Assembly: GCA_002493515.1 (NCBI GenBank)
Contig: DKYZ01000065.1
Span: 6,380-13,056 of the forward strand
Reading direction: 5' to 3'
DNA from: Porphyromonadaceae bacterium UBA7087
Lineage (GTDB): Bacteria > Bacteroidota > Bacteroidia > Bacteroidales > Muribaculaceae
Length of the DNA stretch: 6,677 nucleotides
In this document: positions 1-6,495 of the stretch, in pieces
How positions within the stretch are numbered: the stretch's first letter is position 1
Layout: the number at the start of each line of letters is the position of its first letter
Program-made: the position numbers and the translations under genes
Notes under the pieces: model-generated
What the model was told of the DNA's origin: nothing
Database searches by the model: none
Seen by the model: only the letters and a program-made list of their open reading frames with translations

Positions 1-22
1 GGTTCGAATCCTTTCACCCCGA
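1..22 (+). tRNA. 3' end of a tRNA, probably tRNA-Pro (partial)
   Basis: Only the 3' part of this tRNA is in the window. Positions 3-9 are the T-loop TTCGAAT, 1-2 and 10-14 belong to the T-stem (3' strand CCTTT), 15-21 (CACCCCG) form the 3' strand of the acceptor stem, and A22 is the discriminator base. No CCA is encoded. The implied 5' acceptor strand is CGGGGTG. A C1-G72 pair with A73 fits bacterial tRNA-Pro; an initiator tRNA would have an unpaired C1-A72. The isotype is therefore inferred, because the anticodon lies outside the window. A strong hairpin starts two bases after the discriminator. Confidence 0.82.
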
Positions 23-23
23 C

Positions 24-76
24 ACAAATGAGACCCGGGGTCTGAAGATTGTCTTCAGGCCCCGGGTCTTATTTGT
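24..76 (+). terminator. Long GC-rich hairpin terminator after the tRNA
   Basis: The left arm 24-48 pairs with the right arm 52-76 around a 3-nt loop (TTG, 49-51), giving a 25-bp stem. It is interrupted only by two positions that read as G·U wobbles in plus-strand RNA (30 with 70, 41 with 59). The same positions become A·C mismatches in minus-strand RNA, so the structure is adapted to the plus strand. The GC core (GACCCGGGG with CCCCGGGTC) is followed by TTATTTGT, a weak U-rich tail. It most likely ends tRNA transcription, and may also stop minus-strand transcripts from the convergent operon. Confidence 0.85.
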
Positions 77-79
77 ATG

Positions 80-120
80 AGATTTATGAGATTTATAAAT
101 CTTATAAATCTCATAAATCT
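80..120 (-). terminator. AT-rich perfect inverted repeat at the end of the minus-strand operon
   Basis: Arms 80-97 and 103-120 are perfectly complementary over 18 bp, with a 5-nt loop at 98-102. The arms are themselves built of short repeats of GATTTATGA/GATTTATA, so the block is low in complexity. The minus-strand stop codon of the cytidylyltransferase gene (111-113) lies inside the arm. The block sits 3 nt from the GC-rich hairpin at 24-76. In minus-strand RNA this AU hairpin and then the GC hairpin come straight after the last gene, so together they plausibly form the operon's 3' end. A pure AU stem is a weak terminator on its own; stabilising the 3' end is an alternative role. Confidence 0.55.
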
Positions 121-821
121 TTGCGAATCATGGCTTCGGCCATCATCCAGTCGAACTCTGTGTCGAGGTCCAGCGAGCGCGACTGTGGCATCTCATAGGG
201 TATCCGGCGGGTGAAACCTGACATCGGACCTTCCCTGAGTGATTTCACACTCATGACATAGACTGCACCGTTGTATTCATACACTTTCGGAGCGTCCTGA
301 CGCCGTGTGTAGTGTCCGTCTCCCTTGCTTATGCGGAGCATACCCTGTTCGTCAGCCTCGAACTCGTTGTAATAAGGATTGCTTTTCGACTCGCATACAC
401 TCACCACCATGTCTATGTCGCTGCTCCATAGCTCGATAGCCCTTCTTATGTCATCGGTCTCCCTGAGCGGTGATGTGGGCTGCAGGAGCACTACCTTGCT
501 GAACTCAAGTCCATGGGCGCTGTAAAAGTCGAGGGCATGTATGATCACGTCGTAAGAGGACGCTGCGTCTGAGGCAAGCTCGGCGGGACGTAAAAAGGGC
601 ACCTCGATGCCGCTTGTCATGCCTGCTTCCCGGATCTTTTCAGAATCGGTCGACAGGCATACCGTGTCGCCCGGTGCGGCCACTGCGAGCGCCTGGTCGA
701 TGGCATGGCATACAAGCGGTTTGCCGCCGAGCGGGCGCACGTTCTTGCCGGGGATGCCCTTGCTGCCTCCCCTGGCGGTAATCAGGAAAAGGGTCGGATT
801 GCCCGCTTCTTCCGTTGTCAT
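111..821 (-). CDS. CMP-nonulosonate (acylneuraminate-type) cytidylyltransferase
   Basis: This 236-residue protein belongs to the CMP-sialic acid synthetase family (CTP_transf_3), which transfers CMP from CTP to a nonulosonic acid, making the donor for a glycosyltransferase. Visible hallmarks are the N-terminal nucleotide-binding loop RGGSKGIPGKN (residues 17-27), QPTSPLR (114-120), RRQD (173-176), YNGAVY (183-188) and the C-terminal LDLDTEFDW (217-225), which carries acidic residues typical of metal binding. The length matches the usual 220-240 residues and the protein looks complete. The chosen ATG lies 3 nt after the stop of the upstream ATP-grasp gene, which suggests translational coupling. 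The sugar could be legionaminic, pseudaminic or neuraminic acid. The LegB-like neighbour favours a legionaminic-type sugar (LegF role), but this is inference. It is the last gene of the operon, and its stop codon lies within an AT-rich inverted repeat. Confidence 0.9.
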   Translation of the reverse strand: MTTEEAGNPTLFLITARGGSKGIPGKNVRPLGGKPLVCHAIDQALAVAAPGDTVCLSTDSEKIREAGMTSGIEVPFLRPAELASDAASSYDVIIHALDFYSAHGLEFSKVVLLQPTSPLRETDDIRRAIELWSSDIDMVVSVCESKSNPYYNEFEADEQGMLRISKGDGHYTRRQDAPKVYEYNGAVYVMSVKSLREGPMSGFTRRIPYEMPQSRSLDLDTEFDWMMAEAMIRKDL

Positions 822-824
822 GGC

Positions 825-1784
825 TCAGCTTTCGTTTTTGTAAAAGATCGCCTCTTTCTGATAGCGGGCCATGAGAGTGCCCGGAGCCCAGTCCGTGCAT
901 GGGCGCACGCTCGCTCCCACAGCTTCCTTGAGGATGTAGTCGGCGATGGGCGCTCCGGCATATATGGAGCATATCACTCCTCCCCCGAGGCGTGGATTAA
1001 CCTCCATCAGAAGATAGCGGTCGTTGTCGAGGTCGTGCAGGAACTGCAGTGTTACCGGGCCACGCAGCATGAACTTGTCGATGACCTCGCGGCTAAGCGT
1101 CTCAAGAGCCTCGTTGCGGCAGGTGACGGTGCGCGTCACTTCCCCTCCCATTATCTCCAGCCGGCGGCGCGGCACGGTCACGAGCGTCTCTCCTTTCTGA
1201 CTTACGTAGCAGTCGACCGTGAACTCCTCGTTGCGCTCTATGTATTCCTGTATGAGATAGTCTCCCAGATTCTCAAGATGCATGAGGTCGTCGATATTGC
1301 GGAAGATGTGTATCCCTCTCGACGAGCCCCCCTTGCGCGGCTTCACTATGGCCGGCATCTCGGCCGACAGGACGCTGTAGGTGAGCGGTATGGGCAGTTT
1401 CGCCTTTTCGAATGCCTTTGCTGCCTCCACCTTGTCGAAGAGCGCGCTCGTCACCAGAAAGTCGCTGACCGGCACAAACACTTCCGGCAGTCTCTCCTTA
1501 AGGATAGACGCTATCTCGATGGCTCCTCCGAGGAAGGGGAGCACTATATTGACATTGTTTTCCTTTATCACACGTTCCAGATCGTCCACCACGTCGGGGT
1601 CATCCCATTTAAGGCCGACGATCACTTTCCCTTCCAGAGATATCGGAACTTCCTTCAGAAGCTCGTAGCTGATAATCTCCACTTCATAGCCTATCCGCTT
1701 TCCGCTGCGCTTCAGCAATTCGGCCATTGACACGCGCCGGGCACCTCCCAGCATCAATACCACAAGTTTCTGCTCAGTAATCAT
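825..1784 (-). CDS. ATP-grasp ligase, CarB-like, in a nonulosonate operon
   Basis: This is a 319-residue ATP-grasp protein. Enzymes of this superfamily activate a carboxylate as an acyl phosphate and join it to an amine or other nucleophile. Residues 6-110 look like a pre-ATP-grasp Rossmann-like domain that starts with VVLMLGGARRVS. ATP-binding elements follow: IVKPRKGGSSRG (146-157, with K148), LIQEYI (177-182, E180 in the adenine-contact strand) and MEVNPRLGGG (260-269), where E261 and N263 are the expected Mg2+ ligands and R265 contacts phosphate. The EVNPRLGGG form is typical of the carbamoyl-phosphate synthase large-subunit-like and PylC-like groups. The ATG shares one base with the legB stop codon (TAATG), so translation is probably coupled. 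The substrate cannot be read from sequence. Its place between a sugar-nucleotide dehydratase and a CMP-sugar synthetase suggests it adds an acyl or aminoacyl group to a sugar intermediate (inference). Confidence 0.85.
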   Translation of the reverse strand: MITEQKLVVLMLGGARRVSMAELLKRSGKRIGYEVEIISYELLKEVPISLEGKVIVGLKWDDPDVVDDLERVIKENNVNIVLPFLGGAIEIASILKERLPEVFVPVSDFLVTSALFDKVEAAKAFEKAKLPIPLTYSVLSAEMPAIVKPRKGGSSRGIHIFRNIDDLMHLENLGDYLIQEYIERNEEFTVDCYVSQKGETLVTVPRRRLEIMGGEVTRTVTCRNEALETLSREVIDKFMLRGPVTLQFLHDLDNDRYLLMEVNPRLGGGVICSIYAGAPIADYILKEAVGASVRPCTDWAPGTLMARYQKEAIFYKNES

Positions 1785-2761
1785 TATTGATTGTATATTT
1801 CGGGTTTGTATTTTCTAAGGTTGTCGTCTTTGCAAAACCATTCGATGGTTCGCCGCAGTCCCTCCTCGAGAGTGACTTCCGGCTGCCAGCCCGTAAGGCG
1901 TCTTATCTTCTCGTTGCTTCCGAGAAGGCGGAACACCTCGCTTTTGCCGGGACGCAGGCGCTGCGGGTCGGTGACCCACTCTACGTCAGCGCCCATCAGC
2001 GAGGCGATGGTCTCCAGTGTCTGCCTCATGGTCACTTCCCGTCCGGTGGCGATGTTGATCTCCTCGCCCACGGCATCGTCAGCCCCGGCTATCGCTATGA
2101 AGCCCCGGCATGTGTCCTCCACGTAGTTGAAATCCCTGGTGGGGGAGAGGTCGCCTACCTTTATCGACCTCATTCCGGAGGCTATCTGGGTGATGATGGT
2201 GGGAATTATGGCGCGCGCGCTCTGTCGGGGGCCATACGTGTTGAACGGGCGCACTATGCTCACGGGCAGCGAAAAGGCGTTGAAGAAGCTTTTCGCTATG
2301 GCGTCGGCTCCTATCTTGGTGGCGGAGTATGGCGACTGGGGCTGCCGCGGATGGTTCTCGTCGATGGGTACGTATCGTGCGGTGCCGTAGACTTCCGAGG
2401 TTGAGGTCACCAGAAGACGTTCTGTCCCGGCGTCGCGGCAGGCCTGACACATGTTGAGCGTGCCCTTTATGTTGGTGTCGACATAGCTGTCGGGAGCCAC
2501 GTAGCTGTAGGGAATTGCGATCAGGGCCGCGAGATGGAACACGGTGTCGGCTCCTTTCACGAGCGTGCGGCAGAAGTCCGGGTCGCGGACATCGCCTGTG
2601 ACTACCTCAAGGCCGTCGCTGCTGACTCCTTCGAGCCATCCCCATGTGTTGAATGAATTATACTGGGCGAGGGCTTTCACCTCGGTTCCCCTGGAAAGAA
2701 GCATTTGCGTCAGATGGCTCCCTATGAAGCCGTCGGCGCCTGTCACTACTGCTTTCTTCAT
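1784..2761 (-). CDS. legB: LegB-like NAD-dependent sugar-nucleotide 4,6-dehydratase
   Basis: This is an extended short-chain dehydrogenase/reductase of 325 residues. The NAD-binding loop is TGADGFIG (7-14), the active-site Tyr/Lys are Y145 and K149 in YSATK, and the catalytic-strand motif is TSE (121-123) in TSTSEVYG. RPFNTYGPRQ (171-180) and TRDFNYVED (208-216) are typical of sugar-nucleotide dehydratases. The segment YNSFNTWGWLE (34-44) is what I recognise as a LegB hallmark. LegB of Campylobacter acts on GDP-GlcNAc as the first step of legionaminic acid synthesis, is about 323 residues long, and produces a 4-keto-6-deoxy sugar. The start chosen (ATG at 2759-2761) gives MKKAVVTGADG, matching the family N-terminus. 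An upstream in-frame ATG at 2807-2809 overlaps the glsB stop as ATGA and would add 16 residues (MTARPIFLTNNILLKK). Family length favours the shorter form. The stop overlaps the start of the ATP-grasp gene by one base. A related UDP- or dTDP-sugar 4,6-dehydratase or epimerase remains possible. Confidence 0.82.
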   Translation of the reverse strand: MKKAVVTGADGFIGSHLTQMLLSRGTEVKALAQYNSFNTWGWLEGVSSDGLEVVTGDVRDPDFCRTLVKGADTVFHLAALIAIPYSYVAPDSYVDTNIKGTLNMCQACRDAGTERLLVTSTSEVYGTARYVPIDENHPRQPQSPYSATKIGADAIAKSFFNAFSLPVSIVRPFNTYGPRQSARAIIPTIITQIASGMRSIKVGDLSPTRDFNYVEDTCRGFIAIAGADDAVGEEINIATGREVTMRQTLETIASLMGADVEWVTDPQRLRPGKSEVFRLLGSNEKIRRLTGWQPEVTLEEGLRRTIEWFCKDDNLRKYKPEIYNQ

Positions 2762-2805
2762 TTTCTTCAGTAATATATTGTTTGTGAGGAAGATTGGCCG
2801 CGCCG

Positions 2806-3762
2806 TCATGTAAGGCTGCTTTCCTCCTTCATGTCGTAACCTTGATGGAATGTATGGATATGGCGTCGTTTCTTTTCCTCGAATATCTCCTCCACCTTGA
2901 AGAAGATGCCGCTCTCCTCCACCTCGCCAAACTCATGGTTGACGGCAGTGCCGAACATGCGCATGGTGTTGCTCAGCGACATGTAGGCGTTGACCAGCGG
3001 AGGTATGTTCTGCCCCAGCGAGCGTATGGCATGGTTGAGGAGCTTGTAGTCTTCCTTGAACGATTCTCCGCTGAAGACACTCTGCACCTCCTCGCTCAGG
3101 GCCTTGGTGGGGAGCGGCTCTATGGGCGTGACGAGCTGGTCGGGGTCGTGGAAATACTTGTGGAGGAATCCGAGCAGCAGGTCGCGGCATTCCTCGCCGT
3201 AGGCCGGATACATCGTGACTTTTCCGAAAAGATATTTGATTTCCGGATAGATCACCGTGAGGGCGCCAAGGCCGTCCCACAGGTTGTCGAGTACATACAG
3301 TGCCTTGGAGTTTGACTTCGTGCTCTGATAGTTTACAGCCACGAAAGAGCGTCCCAGCTCAAGGGTATGCGGCAGGTATTGTTCGATGAAACGTTTTGAG
3401 AAATTGAACATGTGGGACGTGGCGATGCGCGGCACGCCGTTTTCCACCTTTATGTCGCGTCCGAGGATAAACCTGTATCCCCCGACAATCTCCTCGTCGG
3501 CCGGATCCCATACTATCAGCTGGCGGCATGGGACGTCCATGATGTCAAATTCATCGATGTCGCAGTCAAGGCCGGTGCCTCCTCCGGCGTCGCGGAAGGC
3601 AATCTCGCGCTGGCGCCCGATCTCTCTCATCGTATTGGGCGCGTTGAAGGCATCTACTATATATACCTCATTGTCACCCTTGTTCGACTTCCGGAGAAGC
3701 CGCTCGGGGGTGAGCTCCTGTTTTATTTTGTTTCTGTCTACCCGGTCTATGATTCTTTCCAT
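2806..3762 (-). CDS. glsB: GlsB/OlsB-like N-acyltransferase (glycine lipid synthesis)
   Basis: This 318-residue protein belongs to the GNAT-like group once labelled putative hemolysin (COG3176), which includes ornithine-lipid OlsB and Bacteroides GlsB. GlsB transfers a 3-hydroxyacyl chain to the amino group of glycine, the first step of glycine and related aminoacyl lipids made at the cytoplasmic membrane. Diagnostic stretches are TMREIGRQREIAFRDAGGGTG (in residues 44-64), the family signature ELGRSFV (135-141), LDNLWDGLGAL (158-168), and NIPPLVNAYMSL (252-263). Length and ends agree with Bacteroides homologues, and no signal peptide or membrane helix is seen. A good promoter lies about 60 nt upstream, making this the first gene of the operon. 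In Bacteroides thetaiotaomicron the partner O-acyltransferase GlsA is encoded next to glsB; here the next gene is the sugar dehydratase and no PlsC-type gene (HxxxxD motif) is in the window. The acceptor amino acid cannot be proven from sequence. Confidence 0.85.
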   Translation of the reverse strand: MERIIDRVDRNKIKQELTPERLLRKSNKGDNEVYIVDAFNAPNTMREIGRQREIAFRDAGGGTGLDCDIDEFDIMDVPCRQLIVWDPADEEIVGGYRFILGRDIKVENGVPRIATSHMFNFSKRFIEQYLPHTLELGRSFVAVNYQSTKSNSKALYVLDNLWDGLGALTVIYPEIKYLFGKVTMYPAYGEECRDLLLGFLHKYFHDPDQLVTPIEPLPTKALSEEVQSVFSGESFKEDYKLLNHAIRSLGQNIPPLVNAYMSLSNTMRMFGTAVNHEFGEVEESGIFFKVEEIFEEKKRRHIHTFHQGYDMKEESSLT

Positions 3763-3824
3763 CGTCCTGAGATTTGACGCTTCTCATTCATTCCAGACGC
3801 GGTAATCGCCAAGCGGAATTTCTG

Positions 3825-3856
3825 CAAAATTAATAATTATTGGTGACGTCTGCAAA
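3825..3856 (-). promoter_or_regulatory. Bacteroidetes-type promoter for the glsB-legB operon
   Basis: On the minus strand, the -33 box TTTG is at 3853-3856 and the -7 box TAATTTTG (consensus TAnnTTTG) at 3825-3832, with 20 bp between them. The start of transcription would fall near 3818, leaving a leader of roughly 57 nt before the ATG at 3762. The leader contains a weak possible hairpin (ATTCC pairing with GGAAT around a GCG/CGC inner stem). No Shine-Dalgarno sequence is evident, which is usual in this phylum. Confidence 0.8.
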
Positions 3857-3893
3857 TAATTGCTTCAAACAAGGTTCCAGACAGGGTGATTCC

Positions 3894-6470
3894 TCAGCGT
3901 CTGAGAGGGGGCCGCGGGGCATCCTCAATGGTTATCCTGCCGTTTTCAGCCGTCGCCCTGACTCTTTTTCCGGGCTTGAGTCTCACTTTGCCTGTGGCTT
4001 TGCCTTGCGGGGTAAGAATAGTGATGGTGGCCACGACCGGTTGGCTGCTGTCTGTGTCAAGGAATACCGATGACGGATTGTCTTTTTCCGCGGTTGCAAG
4101 GATGCTGTCGCCTTTTATATATGTCTGCGCAGAGCAGGCATATGAGCGGTTATGCTGGAGGAAGACATCAAAAGTGGAGGCAGAATCCTCGATTTTAGTA
4201 TCCACGTCAAGCACAGGCGCTCCCAATGGGGTTGTTACCCCCTTGACATAGGCGCGTTTAGCGCCGCTGAAGTTCGACAGCAGTACAGAGCAGCTTGAGT
4301 CCGGCTCCAGGGCGGCAACGCCGTTCCATCCTTCGGGGAGCATTCCGGAGAGGCCGGTGGAATTTTCGGCAAGCCATTCTGTCTGGTCCGCGTCAACACC
4401 TGTATAATATATGGTGGCGCGGTTGCCTATACGTTCTCCTTTCCTGTGGGTTGCGGGGTGGTCGGAGTAGTGGGTGTAGAGAAGGGCTGTGAGAATCGAG
4501 TTGTTGTTTCTTCTGTCGCCGAAAGCCATTGAGGAGGCCCCGGGTGTCACGAATCCGAGTTCCCCGTCGATGTTGAGCCATCCGGACTCAATCTTGACAA
4601 TCGAGTCTCCGTTTGATGTCATTCCTTGCGGACAGCCAGCGAAATGGAGCCTCCTTGACGGTCTTGTGAACTCATCCACGCTTATGGCCATGATGCCGCC
4701 GTTTTCAGATTTGATGTCCGCGTCTTCAAGGGTTGTGATGTTGTCGAGATAGATCACGGCGTTGCGCGGACCGGAGTATATGGCAAATCGGTTGTCGAGG
4801 GTGCAGTCGTTGGTCGCGAGCTCACCGTTGATTACGAATGAGTCGTCGCGTATGTCCCTTATGCCGCTTTCGATTGGCGTCGCGTTTGTCTTCTTCCCTT
4901 CTATGTCATACCATCCTATGAAGTTGCCGGTGTTGTTTGCGCGGAAAGGTACGATAATCTTGTTTTTGTCCGGCTTCTGGCTGGTGAGGTATCCCGTGTA
5001 GCTTTTCAGCCCGTCGCTCCATGAGAATGTTGTGAAACGTTCGGGGGAGGAACTTCTGATAATGTTCTGGCATGGGAAGAACCAGGTCTCGGAGAATTTT
5101 TCGGAAAACTCCGGCCAGGTCGTGGGTCTTATGTCGGAGGTCGGTAAGACCTCATGCATGAGCCAGGTCATCATCACGCGGTGTCCCTCTACGCCCATGC
5201 GCCTTGCTCCGACGTCGGGACGCAGCAGCCAGGAGCCGTCTGGGGTGGTCTGCTGGCGCGCCTTGATGTTTTTGAAGGCAAGATTCTCCAGGAGAAGGGA
5301 GTGGGGGTCGCGCAGGAAGCAGGCCATGGTGGAGTAGGAGGTGATCTGGTCGAAGAGGAATAGGCTCCAGTCGTTGCCGTTGGGCATGGCGAGCTCACCG
5401 TCGGCGAGCGCGAGTCGGTAAAGCACGTTGTCCATCACCTCCCGGTTGTTGTGCATCAGTGCGTTGGTCTTCCATTTCTCTTTTCCGTGAAGTTCGTTCT
5501 GAAACAGACGTAGGGCGAGCGCGGCCTCACCCAGTTCCTGCATCACCACGTTCTGGTAGCTCGTGTGGAAGAGGTTATGGTTCTGGAGTGTGTAGTCGTT
5601 GAAGAGGTTCTGTCCTTTGTAAAGGTCGCAGACTCGTTTGCCGTCATAATCCGGGTCAATGATTGTGGTGTCTTTGGCGTCGGAAGGATGTGAGTAGGAA
5701 TTTATGACGAACTCCCTCAGTCTGTCAAACCAGAGCGGTGCCTTCTCATGGTCGGGAAACAGGCCGAGGGCTGCGGCGAGCACGTCGGCCTCCCATCCGT
5801 TCTCCTCGGCCTTGGAGTCTCCGTCGTAGCCTGTGGGTATGTCGCGGTGGAGCTCGTAGTCGCATTCCGACTCAAGAAGACGCATTATATGGTTCTTCTG
5901 TATGTCGGAAAGTTTGTCCCATTGGAAGAAAGCGCTGTATGCCACCGACATGGCCCATAGCGATGATTCCCATTGGCCTTCCCCTTCCGATGAACCCCAG
6001 TAGCGGTTGTCTTTATTGGGGTAGAGCCTGTTGGCCTTGTGGGTAGAGTATGAGTAGACGAGGCTTTTTTTAGCCAGGTTCTCAAGCATTTCCCATGTCA
6101 CTCCCTCGGGGAGTGTTACTTTATCCTTGCCGTATTTCACGAGGAATGCGCATATCATGCCCATGTCGGCGTTATGGCGCACCCCCTGCTCGTTGTTGCC
6201 GAAGGTGTTTTCTCCTATGAATGAGACCATTGTGTCCCCGTCGCTGTTTCTGTCGGAGATGTCGGCCACGTTGTCGGTCATATATCGGGTGAAGTCGGCG
6301 AGCATCTGGAGCAGGTCGGCTTTCATCTCTGCCTCGGAGACGAAATCATGGGTGATGGCGTCCTCTGTGGGACTTTGGGGAAGGGGTGTGGAAAGATTAT
6401 CGGCTGACACCGCGATGGGTAAGGCGGAGCAGAAGAAAAGCAGAGCGATAAGGGCCTTGGTAAGATTCAT
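3894..6470 (-). CDS. Large secreted protein of unknown function, possibly polysaccharide lyase-like
   Basis: I do not recognise a named function. From the ATG at 6468-6470 the protein has 858 residues and begins with a classical signal peptide: K5, a hydrophobic core ALIALLFFCSALPIAV (6-21), and a likely cut after VSA (21-23). C14 lacks a proper lipobox, so it is probably not a lipoprotein. A TTG at 6480-6482 would add four residues (MTLI), but the ATG fits the signal peptide and lies about 20 nt from the predicted transcription start. Residues about 45-445 look mostly helical, with conserved-looking polar motifs NHNLFHTSYQN (297-307), MPNGNDWSLFLFDQ (362-375) and DGSWLLRPDVGARRMG (411-426). 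Residues about 465-858 look beta-rich. A helical toroid followed by beta-sandwich domains is the layout of PL8-like lyases, but I cannot align catalytic residues with confidence. Two DxDxDG-like loops (73-78 and 272-277) could bind calcium. The protein is probably periplasmic or at the cell surface. It is transcribed alone or reads through into glsB. Confidence 0.75.
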   Translation of the reverse strand: MNLTKALIALLFFCSALPIAVSADNLSTPLPQSPTEDAITHDFVSEAEMKADLLQMLADFTRYMTDNVADISDRNSDGDTMVSFIGENTFGNNEQGVRHNADMGMICAFLVKYGKDKVTLPEGVTWEMLENLAKKSLVYSYSTHKANRLYPNKDNRYWGSSEGEGQWESSLWAMSVAYSAFFQWDKLSDIQKNHIMRLLESECDYELHRDIPTGYDGDSKAEENGWEADVLAAALGLFPDHEKAPLWFDRLREFVINSYSHPSDAKDTTIIDPDYDGKRVCDLYKGQNLFNDYTLQNHNLFHTSYQNVVMQELGEAALALRLFQNELHGKEKWKTNALMHNNREVMDNVLYRLALADGELAMPNGNDWSLFLFDQITSYSTMACFLRDPHSLLLENLAFKNIKARQQTTPDGSWLLRPDVGARRMGVEGHRVMMTWLMHEVLPTSDIRPTTWPEFSEKFSETWFFPCQNIIRSSSPERFTTFSWSDGLKSYTGYLTSQKPDKNKIIVPFRANNTGNFIGWYDIEGKKTNATPIESGIRDIRDDSFVINGELATNDCTLDNRFAIYSGPRNAVIYLDNITTLEDADIKSENGGIMAISVDEFTRPSRRLHFAGCPQGMTSNGDSIVKIESGWLNIDGELGFVTPGASSMAFGDRRNNNSILTALLYTHYSDHPATHRKGERIGNRATIYYTGVDADQTEWLAENSTGLSGMLPEGWNGVAALEPDSSCSVLLSNFSGAKRAYVKGVTTPLGAPVLDVDTKIEDSASTFDVFLQHNRSYACSAQTYIKGDSILATAEKDNPSSVFLDTDSSQPVVATITILTPQGKATGKVRLKPGKRVRATAENGRITIEDAPRPPLRR

Positions 6471-6495
6471 GATTAAAGTCAATTGAAATTTGCCG

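Noticed and set aside
705..1730. Long plus-strand open frame of 341 codons opposite the ATP-grasp and cytidylyltransferase genes
   Set aside because: It overlaps two well-supported genes on the other strand, spans their junction, and its translation has no recognisable motif. It is an antisense shadow of GC-rich coding DNA.
1787..2404. Plus-strand open frame of 205 codons inside legB
   Set aside because: Antisense to a gene with clear SDR motifs; the translation is low in recognisable structure.
2794..3315. Plus-strand open frame of 173 codons opposite glsB
   Set aside because: Lies fully opposite the conserved glsB coding region and shows no family motif or promoter.
6420..6470. Lipoprotein signal with C14 as the lipidated cysteine
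   Set aside because: The residues before the cysteine are LFF, which do not fit a lipobox (small residue needed at -1). A signal peptidase I site at VSA fits better.
6480..6482. TTG start for the secreted protein, adding four residues
   Set aside because: The ATG at 6468-6470 gives a normal signal peptide and a better leader length from the predicted promoter.
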